DNA of 32,823 nucleotides from Sphingomonas sp. (GTDB lineage: Bacteria; Pseudomonadota; Alphaproteobacteria; Sphingomonadales; Sphingomonadaceae). The stretch is from assembly GCF_026460985.1 (NCBI RefSeq), contig NZ_JAPKNM010000013.1, forward strand, positions 1-32,823. Direction: 5' to 3'. Below, piece after piece: positions 1 through 9,488 of this stretch. Position 1 is the stretch's first letter. Each line of letters starts with the position of its first letter. Under the pieces are notes generated by a model. It did not search any database. It saw nothing but the letters and a program-made list of their open reading frames with translations, and was not told the DNA's origin. The position numbers and the translations under genes are program-made.

Positions 1-407
1 GTCGTTCGCGTGGCGGGCGGACGACCAAGATCCACGCGCTGGCTGACGCTTTCGGCCGACCCGTCGCCTTCATCCTGACGCCCGGCAACACCGCCGACAA
101 CATCGTCGCGCCCGCGCTTCTCGACACCGTGCCGGCACCATCCCGCCTGCTCGGCGACAAGGCTTACGACACCGATGCCATCCGTCTCCTTCTCAAACAG
201 CGCAACGTCGAGGCCGTCATCCCCTCCAGTGCACGCCGTACCCGACCCATCCCCTTCGACCGCACCGCCTACAAGCGACGAAACCTCGTCGAACGCATGT
301 TCTGCCGCTTCAAGGACTGGCGACGCATCGCCACTCGTTACGACCGACGCGCCGACAACTTCCTCGCCGCCATCGCTCTCGTCGCCACCGTCTCCTTCTG
401 GTGCTGA
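1..407 (+). CDS. IS5-family DDE transposase, C-terminal part (5' end outside window)
   Basis: The reading frame is already open at position 3 and runs to TGA at 405-407, giving about 134 residues of a transposase C-terminal half. Visible motifs match IS5-type DDE enzymes: GRTTKIHALAD carrying the first Asp, GDKAYD carrying the second Asp, and NLVERMFCRFKDWRRIATRYD carrying the catalytic Glu and the usual Arg/Lys-rich tail. The enzyme would cut and rejoin the element ends. The protein ends at FWC, a few bases before a plausible terminal repeat. Only the 3' half is inside the window, so whether the element is intact cannot be judged. The IS5 assignment is firm; the subgroup (IS427-like by motif style) is inference. 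Confidence 0.88.
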   Translation, partial: RSRGGRTTKIHALADAFGRPVAFILTPGNTADNIVAPALLDTVPAPSRLLGDKAYDTDAIRLLLKQRNVEAVIPSSARRTRPIPFDRTAYKRRNLVERMFCRFKDWRRIATRYDRRADNFLAAIALVATVSFWC

Positions 408-422
408 TTGAGTCGTGACCCT
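1..422 (+). mobile_element. IS5-family insertion sequence, right end
   Basis: This is the right end of the element encoding the transposase above. The likely terminal inverted repeat is GAGTCGTGACCC at about 409-420, followed by TA, which would fit the short TA-type target duplication of IS427-like elements. The left end is outside the window, so repeat pairing and target duplication cannot be confirmed. The downstream FKBP gene ends at 490, so the insertion lies just beyond its 3' end and does not interrupt it. Confidence 0.55.
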
Positions 423-489
423 AAGCCGCAGCCGCCGTCCGCATCAAATCGTCGATGACCCGATAGCGACGCGCCGAAGGGCGACGCGC

Positions 490-1134
490 TTACTGCCCAG
501 GAACACCCTGCGGCGGCGGGCCACCGGCACCCGGCTGACCACCAGGAGCGCCGCCCTGCTGTTGCTGCTGCATCATCTGCTGCATCATCATCTGCTGGAC
601 GACCGCGGCCGGGATGATGCGCTCGGGGCTGACGGTGAAGACGAGCATCGCGTCGGGCGGAACGCGCTCGGGATCGGGGCTCTGGACGCCCGGCGCGCCG
701 TAAGCGAGGTTGGCCGGGATCCACAGGCGGTACTTGCCGCCCTTCTGCATCAGCTTGAGGCCTTCGAGGAAGCCGGGAATCGCGCTGCCCTGCTGGATCG
801 GGAACGGCACCGGGCGGCCACCACCCGGATCGAAGACGGTACCGTCGCGGAAGCGGCCCTCGTAATTGGCGATGACATAGTCGCCCTCGCCGGCCGTGGG
901 GCCCTCGCCCGCTTCGAGCACCTGGTACTGGAGCCCCGACGCCGTGACCTGCACGCCGGGACGCCCCTTGTTCCAGGCGAGATACTGCGCGTCGGTGCCC
1001 TTGGCGGCGACCTGCTCGCGCGTGCCCAGCCAGGCGAGGCCAAAGGCCAGCGCAACCGCGAGCAGCACGCCGATCCACAGCCAGACCTTATAGGCCCGCT
1101 TGACGGGCTGGAGCGGAACGGCGGTCACGGACAT
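490..1134 (-). CDS. Membrane-anchored FKBP-type peptidyl-prolyl cis-trans isomerase
   Basis: This 214-residue protein has a short cytoplasmic N-terminus, one hydrophobic segment at about 17-36 (WLWIGVLLAVALAFGLAWLG) and an FKBP domain at about 60-172, so it is probably an inner-membrane-anchored periplasmic foldase. FKBP signatures include YVIANYEGRFRDGTVFD, IPGFLEGLKLMQKGGKYRLWIP and NLAYG. Catalysis would be isomerisation of X-Pro bonds in exported proteins. The C-terminal 40 residues are Met/Gln-rich and then Gly/Pro-rich, probably unstructured. GGGGA lies about 6 bases before the ATG at 1134. rpsU lies 88 bp upstream on the same strand, so co-transcription is possible. The domain assignment is firm; substrates are unknown. 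Confidence 0.9.
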   Translation of the reverse strand: MSVTAVPLQPVKRAYKVWLWIGVLLAVALAFGLAWLGTREQVAAKGTDAQYLAWNKGRPGVQVTASGLQYQVLEAGEGPTAGEGDYVIANYEGRFRDGTVFDPGGGRPVPFPIQQGSAIPGFLEGLKLMQKGGKYRLWIPANLAYGAPGVQSPDPERVPPDAMLVFTVSPERIIPAAVVQQMMMQQMMQQQQQGGAPGGQPGAGGPPPQGVPGQ

Positions 1135-1222
1135 CGAGTCATCCCCAAATCGGCGTTCCGCCGCTTAACTTCGCACTTTTCGCGCGAATCGTGAAAGAAA
1201 ACTGCGCCGAAGCGCAGGATTC

Positions 1223-1429
1223 TTACCGTGCGCTGTCGCGCTCGACGCGCTTGCGCTCGAGCTTGCGCGCGCGGCGGACCGCGGCGGCGCGCTCGCGTGC
1301 GCGCTTCTCGCTGGGCTTCTCGTAGTGGCGGCGGAGCTTCATCTCGCGATAGACGCCCTCACGCTGCAGCTTCTTCTTGAGCGCCCGCAGCGCCTGGTCG
1401 ACATTATTGTCGCGAACGATGATTTGCAT
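1223..1429 (-). CDS. rpsU: 30S ribosomal protein S21
   Basis: This 68-residue, very basic protein begins [20 protein letters not shown] and continues with [22 protein letters not shown], the diagnostic S21 sequence. S21 binds the 30S platform near the anti-Shine-Dalgarno region of 16S rRNA and aids initiation. Its length matches the family. The ATG at 1427-1429 is chosen because the S21 fold starts exactly there; the same frame stays open far upstream, antisense to the response regulator, but that part has no S21 homology. It is divergent from the response regulator at 1670 across a 240-bp spacer and is followed by the FKBP gene on the same strand. Confidence 0.96.
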   Translation of the reverse strand: MQIIVRDNNVDQALRALKKKLQREGVYREMKLRRHYEKPSEKRARERAAAVRRARKLERKRVERDSAR

Positions 1430-1582
1430 AAGGCCGTACAGCTCCGATCTCGATACAATAGAATAGGGTTCGCCGGAGCACAGGCTGCGGCGTCGTTGCG
1501 GCCACCTATCAGCGCAAATTCGATTTTTCAAGGTCCGAGGCGACGTCCGGACGAGAATCCGGGTCCGGATGCCGAAGACCAG

Positions 1583-1637
1583 TGTGGCCATACGGCAACA
1601 GCGCGGCCACATTACACTGCGTTGCAGCCGTGCAACG
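1583..1637. promoter_or_regulatory. Two inverted repeats in the rpsU / response-regulator divergent spacer
   Basis: The 240-bp spacer 1430-1669 contains two perfect inverted repeats close to the response-regulator start. TGTGGCC (1583-1589) pairs with GGCCACA (1605-1611) across 15 bp. CGTTGCAGCCGTGCAACG (1620-1637) is a 7+4+7 palindrome ending 32 bp before the ATG at 1670. Both are plausible operators for the regulator itself or for another factor; the second could also form a hairpin in the leader. No clear -35/-10 pair stands out, and no Shine-Dalgarno precedes the ATG at 1670. Confidence 0.35.
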
Positions 1638-1669
1638 TCCCCGATAGGTTCGCCTGCCATTCCACACGG

Positions 1670-2410
1670 ATGCAGCCAGCCCTCGCCTTGGACCTCGAGA
1701 CCCGCCTTCTCATAGTCGACGACGACCCCGGAATCCGCGAGCTCACCGCAGGCTTCCTGGCGCAGCACGGCTATATCGTCGACACCGCCGCGGGCGGCAC
1801 CGAGATGCGCGAGGCGATGGCGACGCACGATTATGCCTTGGTCGTGCTCGACCTGATGATGCCGGGCGAGGACGGGCTGACGATCCTCCGGTCGATGGAC
1901 CGCGAGACCGGGCCCGCGGTGATCCTCCATTCGGTGATCGGCGAGGATGTCGACCGGATCGTCGGGCTCGAGATGGGCGCCGACGACTATGTCGCCAAGC
2001 CCGCCAACCCGCGCGAGCTGCTCGCGCGGATCCGCTCGGTGCTGCGCCGCAGCGGGAGCGGCGGCGAGCGGACCGCGGCCAAGGCGCCCGAGCGCAGCTT
2101 CCTGCGCTTCGCCGGCTGGCGGCTCGATCCGGTGGCGCGCCAGCTCTACGACCCCGAGAACGTCATCATCAACCTGTCCGACGGCGAGTTCCGGCTGCTG
2201 CTCGCTCTGGTCGAACGCCCGCGGCGCGTGCTGACCCGCGACATGCTGCTCGACCTTTCGCGCGGACCGATGTCCGAGCATTTCGACCGGGCGATCGACG
2301 TGCAGATGAGCCGGCTCAGGAAGAAGCTCGCCCGGCCCGGCCGCGAGGAACTGATCCGCACGATCCGCAACGAAGGCTATATGTTCGTCGCCGAAGTGAC
2401 CGGGAAGTGA
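1670..2410 (+). CDS. OmpR/PhoB-family response regulator
   Basis: This 246-residue regulator has an N-terminal receiver (about 11-125) and a C-terminal winged-helix DNA-binding domain (about 145-240). Receiver residues are in place: the acidic cluster LLIVDDDPG (D17-D19), phospho-acceptor D61 in [11 protein letters not shown], switch residue S88 and K110 in YVAKPANP. The effector domain shows the Trans_reg_C pattern, with [28 protein letters not shown], then [11 protein letters not shown] and [11 protein letters not shown]. The frame is open upstream, but the ATG at 1670 gives a normal-length receiver. The sensor kinase starts 10 bp after the stop, so the two form a two-component operon. Target genes are unknown. 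Confidence 0.92.
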   Translation: MQPALALDLETRLLIVDDDPGIRELTAGFLAQHGYIVDTAAGGTEMREAMATHDYALVVLDLMMPGEDGLTILRSMDRETGPAVILHSVIGEDVDRIVGLEMGADDYVAKPANPRELLARIRSVLRRSGSGGERTAAKAPERSFLRFAGWRLDPVARQLYDPENVIINLSDGEFRLLLALVERPRRVLTRDMLLDLSRGPMSEHFDRAIDVQMSRLRKKLARPGREELIRTIRNEGYMFVAEVTGK

Positions 2411-2420
2411 GGCGGGTGAA

Positions 2421-3686
2421 ATGAAGCGGGCACGCTCGATCGTCGTGCCCATCGTTCTGCTGGTGATCGCCGCGGCGCTGATCGCCACGACGATGCAGTT
2501 CGCGATCATGTTCAACGGCCCGCCGCCCGGGGGACGGCCGATGCCGATCGCACGCGTCGCCGAGGCGCTGCGCACCGGCCAGGTACCGGCCAATGCGCGC
2601 GACATCGTGGTGACGCGCACCCGCGAGGATCGGTTCGGCCGCAGCATGGAGCAGCCCGCACCCGAGCGCGATGCTGCGATCGCGGCGCTGATCCCGGTGC
2701 CGGCATCGCGCGTACACGGATTGTACGAATCCTACCCGCGCGATCCCGTCAGCGACATCCATGGAAGCTTCACCATCGGACTCGAGGACGGCGACGGCTG
2801 GATCATTGTCTCCACCAAGCCACGGCCGACCTTCACCAGCTGGCACCTGACCCGCATCGCCGGCGCGCTGGCGACGCTGGTATTGCTGTCGCTGCTCGCC
2901 TGGTTCGTGGCGGGGCGGATCTCGCGGCCGATCCGGCAGCTGGCCGGGGCCGCGACGCGGGCGCGGCTGGGCGCCCGCCCCGAAATTCCGCGCGGCGGCC
3001 CGAAGGAGCTGCGCGAACTCGCCGAGGCAGTGGAAGCGATGCAGGACCGCATCCTGCAGCAGGCGGAGGGGCGCACGACGATGCTCGCCGCCATCGCGCA
3101 CGACCTGGGCACTCCGCTCTCGCGCATCGCCTTCTGGGTCGAGCAGCTTCCCGAGGCCGCGCGCGACCGCGCCGCCGCCGATATCGAGGAGATGCGCGCG
3201 ATGCTCGGCGCGGTGCTGCGCTTCACGCGCGACGACCGCAACCGGGTGCCGCACGCGCGGCTCGACCTGGGCAGCCTGATCGAGAGCCTGGGCGAGGACC
3301 TGGCAGTGGCGGGGGTGCCGGTCGAGGTCGATCTCGGACCGCGCGTGATCGTCGAGGGAGACCCCGCGGCGCTGCGGCGACTGCTCACCAACCTGGTCGA
3401 GAATGCGGTGCGCTATGGCGACCGGGCGCGGCTGTGCTGGTCCTACGCGCCCGGCTGGGCCGAAGTGCTGGTGGAGGACGAGGGCCCGGGTTTCCCGGCG
3501 GGACGCGCCGACGCGCTGTTCGCCCCCTTCGTCCGCGGCGAGACCTCGCGCAACCGCGCGACAGGCGGCACCGGCCTGGGCCTCGCGATCGTCCGCTCGA
3601 TCGCCGAGGCGCATGGCGGCGAGGTGCTGCTGGAGAACCGCGCCGGCGGCGGCGGGCGCGTGCGGGTGCGGCTGCCGGCGGAGTGA
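2421..3686 (+). CDS. Two-component sensor histidine kinase (HAMP, EnvZ/OmpB-like layout)
   Basis: This 421-residue inner-membrane kinase is the partner of the regulator just upstream. TM1 spans about 8-30, a periplasmic region of about 110 residues follows, and TM2 (about 146-166) leads into a HAMP linker ([21 protein letters not shown]). The dimerisation/phospho-acceptor helix has [20 protein letters not shown] with H227. The ATPase domain carries [13 protein letters not shown] (N box), EDEGPGF (G1) and [19 protein letters not shown] (G2). The H box has Gly at position 230 where the HDLRTPL type normally has Arg. GAGGCGGG precedes the ATG. The ligand is unknown. Confidence 0.92.
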   Translation: MKRARSIVVPIVLLVIAAALIATTMQFAIMFNGPPPGGRPMPIARVAEALRTGQVPANARDIVVTRTREDRFGRSMEQPAPERDAAIAALIPVPASRVHGLYESYPRDPVSDIHGSFTIGLEDGDGWIIVSTKPRPTFTSWHLTRIAGALATLVLLSLLAWFVAGRISRPIRQLAGAATRARLGARPEIPRGGPKELRELAEAVEAMQDRILQQAEGRTTMLAAIAHDLGTPLSRIAFWVEQLPEAARDRAAADIEEMRAMLGAVLRFTRDDRNRVPHARLDLGSLIESLGEDLAVAGVPVEVDLGPRVIVEGDPAALRRLLTNLVENAVRYGDRARLCWSYAPGWAEVLVEDEGPGFPAGRADALFAPFVRGETSRNRATGGTGLGLAIVRSIAEAHGGEVLLENRAGGGGRVRVRLPAE

Positions 3687-3715
3687 CGGCGCCATTCAGG
3701 CGGGCGGGGACTTTA

Positions 3716-3847
3716 TCCTCCCCCGCCAGGGGGAGGTGGCACGCGTAGCGTGACGGAGAGGGCGGAACCACCGTGCTCCGTTGGAGAGTGCGCTGCCTAC
3801 CTCCCCCTCCGACGCCTTCGGCGCCACCTCCCCCTGGCGGGGGAGGA
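3716..3847. repeat. Intergenic palindromic repeat, copy A (132 bp)
   Basis: The element is bounded by TCCTCCCCC-GCCA-GGGGGAGG at the left and its inverted form CCTCCCCC-TGGC-GGGGGAGGA at the right; each arm is itself a hairpin. Between the arms are a GTGACGGAG segment, the tract TTGGAGAGTGCGC, and CTCCCCCTCCGACGCCTTCGGCGCCACC with a CGCC-TTC-GGCG stem. The right flank continues TTGAATGTCGACA, also found inverted at copy B. The same sequence recurs at 4909-5000 (one arm), 6414-6570 and 19769-19900. It lies in the spacer after the histidine kinase gene. It has no coding capacity and looks like a REP/MITE-type non-autonomous element. Confidence 0.8.
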
Positions 3848-3872
3848 TCTTGAATGTCGACACGACCCCAGC

Positions 3873-3890
3873 CCCCGGCTTTCGCCGGGG
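3873..3890. repeat. Small GC hairpin next to repeat copy A
   Basis: CCCCGGC (3873-3879) and GCCGGGG (3884-3890) form a perfect 7-bp stem with a TTTC loop. It lies between repeat copy A and the dioxygenase-like gene. No T-run follows, so it is not a convincing terminator; it may be a second kind of REP hairpin. The remaining bases to 3993 contain a direct repeat of GCTGCAAC and no gene. Confidence 0.4.
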
Positions 3891-3993
3891 TAACGGCTCT
3901 TTGCTGCAACGCGCTGCAACAATCCGCGAACCTGCGAAATTCCGCCGTGCGGTTGGCCCGGCACTTCCGCAGTCCAACAAGCGGGAGTGAAAT

Positions 3994-4896
3994 ATGCAAG
4001 ACCATATCGAAGAACACGACCTCGGCCTCGCCCATGACCTGCAGGCGATCAATGCGCTCGCCAGCCGCCGCCGGGCGCTGCGCTGGTTCGCCGGTGCGGG
4101 CGCGGGCGCGCTGCTGACCGCGTGCGATGGGGGCGGCTCGACGAGCGGCACCGTCGTCACGGCTACTCCCACGCCGACGCCGAGCGCGAGCGCCACGCCC
4201 ACGCCGAGCCCGACCGCGACGCCCACCCCGACGGCGGGCTGCGTCGTCGACCCGACCGAGACCAACGGCCCCTACCCCGCCGACGGCACCAACACGTCGA
4301 GCGGCCTCACCTCCAACGCGCTGACCGCCGCCAATGTCGTGCGCAGCGACCTTCGCCCGAGCTTCATCGGCAGCTCGACCGCGGTGGCCGCGGGCGTCCA
4401 GCTGACGCTGACGCTCACGGTGGTGAACGTCAATTCGAGCTGCGCACCGCTCGCCGGCTATGCCGTCTACCTCTGGCACTGCGACCGCGACGGCAAATAT
4501 TCGCTCTACGACCTGCCGAACGAGAGCTATCTGCGCGGCGTGGGCGTGACCGACGCCAACGGCCAGATCACCTTCACCACCATCTTCCCGGGCTGCTATG
4601 CCGGGCGTTGGCCGCACATGCACTTCGAAGTGTTCTCGAGCCTGACCACGGCGACGAGCGGGCGCTATGCGGCTTTGGTCTCGCAGCTCGCCATGCCGGC
4701 CGCGACGTGCACCGAGGTCTACAACAACGCCACCGGCTACGACACCAGCGTGCGTAACCTGGCGGGCGTGTCGATCGCGAGCGACAATGTGTTCGGTGAC
4801 AATTCGAGCGCCCAGATCGCGCAGCAGACCCCGACGATGAGCGGCAGCGTCTCGGCCGGATACACCGCGACGGCGGTGATCGGGCTGGCGCGGTAG
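3994..4896 (+). CDS. Intradiol ring-cleavage dioxygenase-like Tat lipoprotein
   Basis: This 300-residue exported protein has a twin-arginine signal (ASRRRALRWFAGAGAGALLTAC, residues 23-44) ending in a lipobox with C44, then a Thr/Pro/Ala-rich linker of TPTPTPS-type repeats (about 57-80). The intradiol dioxygenase domain runs from about 85 to 280. All four expected non-haem Fe(III) ligands can be matched to the protocatechuate 3,4-dioxygenase pattern: Y169 in DGKY, Y202 in PGCY, H208 and H210 in RWPHMHFEV, with conserved R205. TNGPYP and ESYLRGV also fit. GGGAG precedes the ATG at 3994. Ring cleavage is the family activity, but the extracytoplasmic members are poorly characterised and the substrate is unknown. 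The next gene is a carboxylate-type transporter 234 bp downstream. Confidence 0.87.
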   Translation: MQDHIEEHDLGLAHDLQAINALASRRRALRWFAGAGAGALLTACDGGGSTSGTVVTATPTPTPSASATPTPSPTATPTPTAGCVVDPTETNGPYPADGTNTSSGLTSNALTAANVVRSDLRPSFIGSSTAVAAGVQLTLTLTVVNVNSSCAPLAGYAVYLWHCDRDGKYSLYDLPNESYLRGVGVTDANGQITFTTIFPGCYAGRWPHMHFEVFSSLTTATSGRYAALVSQLAMPAATCTEVYNNATGYDTSVRNLAGVSIASDNVFGDNSSAQIAQQTPTMSGSVSAGYTATAVIGLAR

Positions 4897-4908
4897 AATT
4901 AGGGATGG

Positions 4909-5000
4909 GTCGACATTCAGCCTTGGTTTGACGCGCGTAGCCAAGTCTGGCTGATTTTCATCCTCCCCCGCCAGGGGGAGGATAAGGGAGGCTGAATGCC
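4909..5000. repeat. Intergenic palindromic repeat, copy B (single-arm remnant)
   Basis: Only one arm, the perfect palindrome TCCTCCCCC-GCCA-GGGGGAGGA at 4961-4982, is present. It is flanked by CATTCAGCCT (4914-4923) and its inverse AGGCTGAATG (4989-4998), and GTCGACATTCAG at 4909-4920 resembles the outer flanks of copies A and C. This copy therefore looks like a deleted version that kept both outer ends but lost the middle. It lies just after the stop of the dioxygenase-like gene. Confidence 0.7.
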
Positions 5001-5061
5001 GCCCTATCCTATCAACGAGCTCCACCGTGGGGCGGCCGGCATCCCGCGCCGGCCGGGCGCC

Positions 5062-5129
5062 CGCCTGCCGAGATGGCCTCTCCCTCTGTGCCACTTCCCG
5101 GCAGGCGGCGCGCCGTTATAGTGCGCCGC
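5062..5129. promoter_or_regulatory. Inverted repeats in the MFS gene leader
   Basis: CGCCTGCCG (5062-5070) and CGGCAGGCG (5099-5107) form a perfect 9-bp inverted repeat with a 28-base spacer. A second stem, GCGGCGC (5105-5111) with GCGCCGC (5123-5129), ends one base before the ATG at 5131 and overlaps the first, so the two are mutually exclusive in part. No Shine-Dalgarno is visible. The structures could influence start-site access, or the DNA repeats could be an operator. No promoter could be assigned with confidence. Confidence 0.35.
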
Positions 5130-5130
5130 G

Positions 5131-6408
5131 ATGCATGCCTCCGCACCCGCGCCCGCCCATCGTCTGAAATCGATCCTCGGCGGTTCGGCGGGCAATCTCG
5201 TCGAATGGTATGACTGGTACGCCTATGCGGTGCTCGCCAGCTATCTCGCGCCGCATTTCTTCCCCGACGACGCCTCCAAGGACCTGAACGCCTGGGCGGT
5301 GTTCGCGGTGGGCTTCTTCATGCGGCCGATCGGCGGCTGGCTGATGGGGGTCTATGGCGACCGGCACGGGCGCAAGGCCGGGCTGACATTGTCGGTGACG
5401 CTGATGTGCATTGGTTCGCTGATGATCGCGCTCACCCCGGGCTATGCCGCGATCGGCCCGCTGGCGACCGTCTCGCTGGTGGTCGCGCGGCTGATCCAGG
5501 GGCTGTCGCTCGGCGGCGAATATGGCGCGAGCGCGACCTATCTCTCGGAGATGGCGGGCAAGCGGCATCGCGGCTTCTTCTCGAGCTTCCAATACGTCAC
5601 TTTGATCTCGGGCCAGCTCACGGCGCTGGTCGTGCTGCTCGTGCTGCAGGCCGCGATGCCCGAGGCCGCGCTCAAGCAATGGGGCTGGCGCATCCCGTTC
5701 CTGATCGGCGGCGTGCTCGCGGTGGTCGTGTTCTGGCTGCGACGCCGGCTGGCCGAGACCGAGAGCTTCGCGAAGCGCGACGCGGCGCGCAAATCGAGCT
5801 TCGGGGCGCTGTTCCTCGAGCATCCGCGCGAGGCGGCGGTGGTGATGCTGCTCACCGCGGGCGGGACGCTCGCTTTCTACGCCTATACGATCTACCCGAT
5901 CGCCTTCCTCAAGAAGACCGCCGGCTTCTCGGACGCCGCGGCGACGCAGGTCAATGCGGCCGCCCTGTTCGTGTTCATGGCGATCCAGCCGCTCGCGGGC
6001 GCGCTGTCGGACCGGATCGGGCGCAAGCCGCTGATGGTGAGTTTCGGGGTGCTGGGCGTGCTGCTCACCTGGCCGATCTTCACTGCGCTCGAGGATGTCC
6101 GGACCGCGTGGCAAGCCTTCGCGCTGATGACCGGCGCGCTGGTGATCGTCACCGGCTACACCTCGATCAACGCGGTGGTGAAGGCCGAGCTGTTCCCCGC
6201 ACATATCCGCACGCTGGGCGTCGCCCTGCCCTACGCGCTGGCGAACGCGATCTTCGGCGGCACGGCGCCCTATGTCGCCTTGTGGTTCAAGGAAGCGGGC
6301 TGGGAGCGCGGCTTCTACTGGTACGTCACCGCGATGATCGGGATCTCGCTGATCACCTATCTGCGGATGCGCGACACCGCGAAGCATTCGCGGATCCTGG
6401 AGGATTAG
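5131..6408 (+). CDS. MFS transporter, metabolite:H+ symporter (KgtP-like)
   Basis: This 425-residue protein has about 12 hydrophobic segments and belongs to the metabolite:H+ symporter branch of the major facilitator superfamily. Signatures are GNLVEWYDWYAYAV at the N-terminus, RPIGGWLMGVYGDRHGRKAG (the loop 2-3 motif), LIQGLSLGGEYGASATYLSEM, and LSDRIGRKPLM in the second half. The branch imports organic acids such as alpha-ketoglutarate, citrate, shikimate or proline/betaine with protons; the overall sequence resembles alpha-ketoglutarate permease most, but substrate cannot be fixed from sequence. It follows the dioxygenase-like lipoprotein, whose products would be carboxylates, though a functional link is only a guess. 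Confidence 0.88.
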   Translation: MHASAPAPAHRLKSILGGSAGNLVEWYDWYAYAVLASYLAPHFFPDDASKDLNAWAVFAVGFFMRPIGGWLMGVYGDRHGRKAGLTLSVTLMCIGSLMIALTPGYAAIGPLATVSLVVARLIQGLSLGGEYGASATYLSEMAGKRHRGFFSSFQYVTLISGQLTALVVLLVLQAAMPEAALKQWGWRIPFLIGGVLAVVVFWLRRRLAETESFAKRDAARKSSFGALFLEHPREAAVVMLLTAGGTLAFYAYTIYPIAFLKKTAGFSDAAATQVNAAALFVFMAIQPLAGALSDRIGRKPLMVSFGVLGVLLTWPIFTALEDVRTAWQAFALMTGALVIVTGYTSINAVVKAELFPAHIRTLGVALPYALANAIFGGTAPYVALWFKEAGWERGFYWYVTAMIGISLITYLRMRDTAKHSRILED

Positions 6409-6413
6409 GGCGG

Positions 6414-6570
6414 ATCGACACTGAGCCTTCCCAATCCTCCCCCGCCAGGGGGAGGTGTCAGCCGCAGGCTGACGGAGGGGGAGGAAGCACGCCGATAGTG
6501 GGTCGCCGCCCTCCCCCTCCGACGCCTTCGGCGCCACCTCCCCCTGGCGGGGGAGGATTTGAATGTCGAT
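6414..6570. repeat. Intergenic palindromic repeat, copy C
   Basis: The core at 6435-6557 (123 bp) has the same TCCTCCCCC-GCCA-GGGGGAGG left arm and inverted right arm as copy A, with the internal palindrome GTCAGCC-GCA-GGCTGAC and the same GACGCCTTCGGCGCCACC block. Its flanks ATCGACACTGAG (from 6414) and TGAATGTCGAT (to 6570) are imperfect inverted copies, suggesting that the true element ends are GTCGACATTCA-like. It separates the convergent MFS and receiver genes. Confidence 0.8.
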
Positions 6571-6582
6571 ACGGTCCTCGAC

Positions 6583-6969
6583 TTAGGCCAGCAGGCCCCC
6601 GCCGCGGCTGGCGAGCACGCGGCCGATCGAATCGAACAAAGCGTCCATCGCCACCGGCTTGAACAGTACGTCGTCGGCACCCAGGCCGAGGCAGCGCTCG
6701 CGCAGGTCGACCGCGGTGTCGGCGGTCACGACGATGATCGGCAATTTGCCCTTCTCGTCATCGCGCGCGCGGATGCGGCGGATCGTCTCGAAGCCGTCGG
6801 TGCCGGGCATGCGCAGATCGACCAGCACGACATCGAAGCTCTCGGCATCGATCTTGGCCAGGCCCTCCTCGGCCCAGCTCGCCTCGGCCATGGTCGCCCC
6901 GGCGACGTCGAGCATGTCCTTCACGACCCGGCGGTTCATCGGATCGTCCTCGATGAAGAGGATGTTCAT
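6583..6969 (-). CDS. Single-domain response regulator (CheY-like receiver)
   Basis: This 128-residue protein is a lone receiver domain with no output domain. The phosphorylation site is complete: D8/D9 in FIEDDP, acceptor D51 in VLVDLRMPGTDGF, T82 in VVTADT and K104 in LFKPV. It lies 68 bp downstream of the TPR hybrid kinase on the same strand and is the obvious phospho-acceptor for it, acting as a shuttle or protein-binding output. An AT-rich stretch in the spacer (ATATGATAAAAAC on the minus strand) could hold its own promoter. No Shine-Dalgarno is clear before the ATG at 6969. The phenotype controlled is unknown. Confidence 0.9.
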   Translation of the reverse strand: MNILFIEDDPMNRRVVKDMLDVAGATMAEASWAEEGLAKIDAESFDVVLVDLRMPGTDGFETIRRIRARDDEKGKLPIIVVTADTAVDLRERCLGLGADDVLFKPVAMDALFDSIGRVLASRGGGLLA

Positions 6970-7037
6970 GGCGTGCCGCCACGCGCGCCGGAGGGAGATT
7001 TAGCGACCGTTTTTATCATATAAACTGTGGTATCGCG

Positions 7038-9487
<2,450 letters not shown>

Positions 9488-9488
<1 letters not shown>

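Noticed and set aside
1430..2647. In-frame extension of rpsU far upstream on the minus strand
   Set aside because: It is antisense to the response regulator and has no S21 homology; high GC leaves long spurious frames open. S21 starts at 1429.
3716..6570. Possible CRISPR array from repeated GC-rich units
   Set aside because: The units are about 130 bp, irregularly spaced, palindromic and in intergenic sites; there are no uniform spacers and no cas genes.
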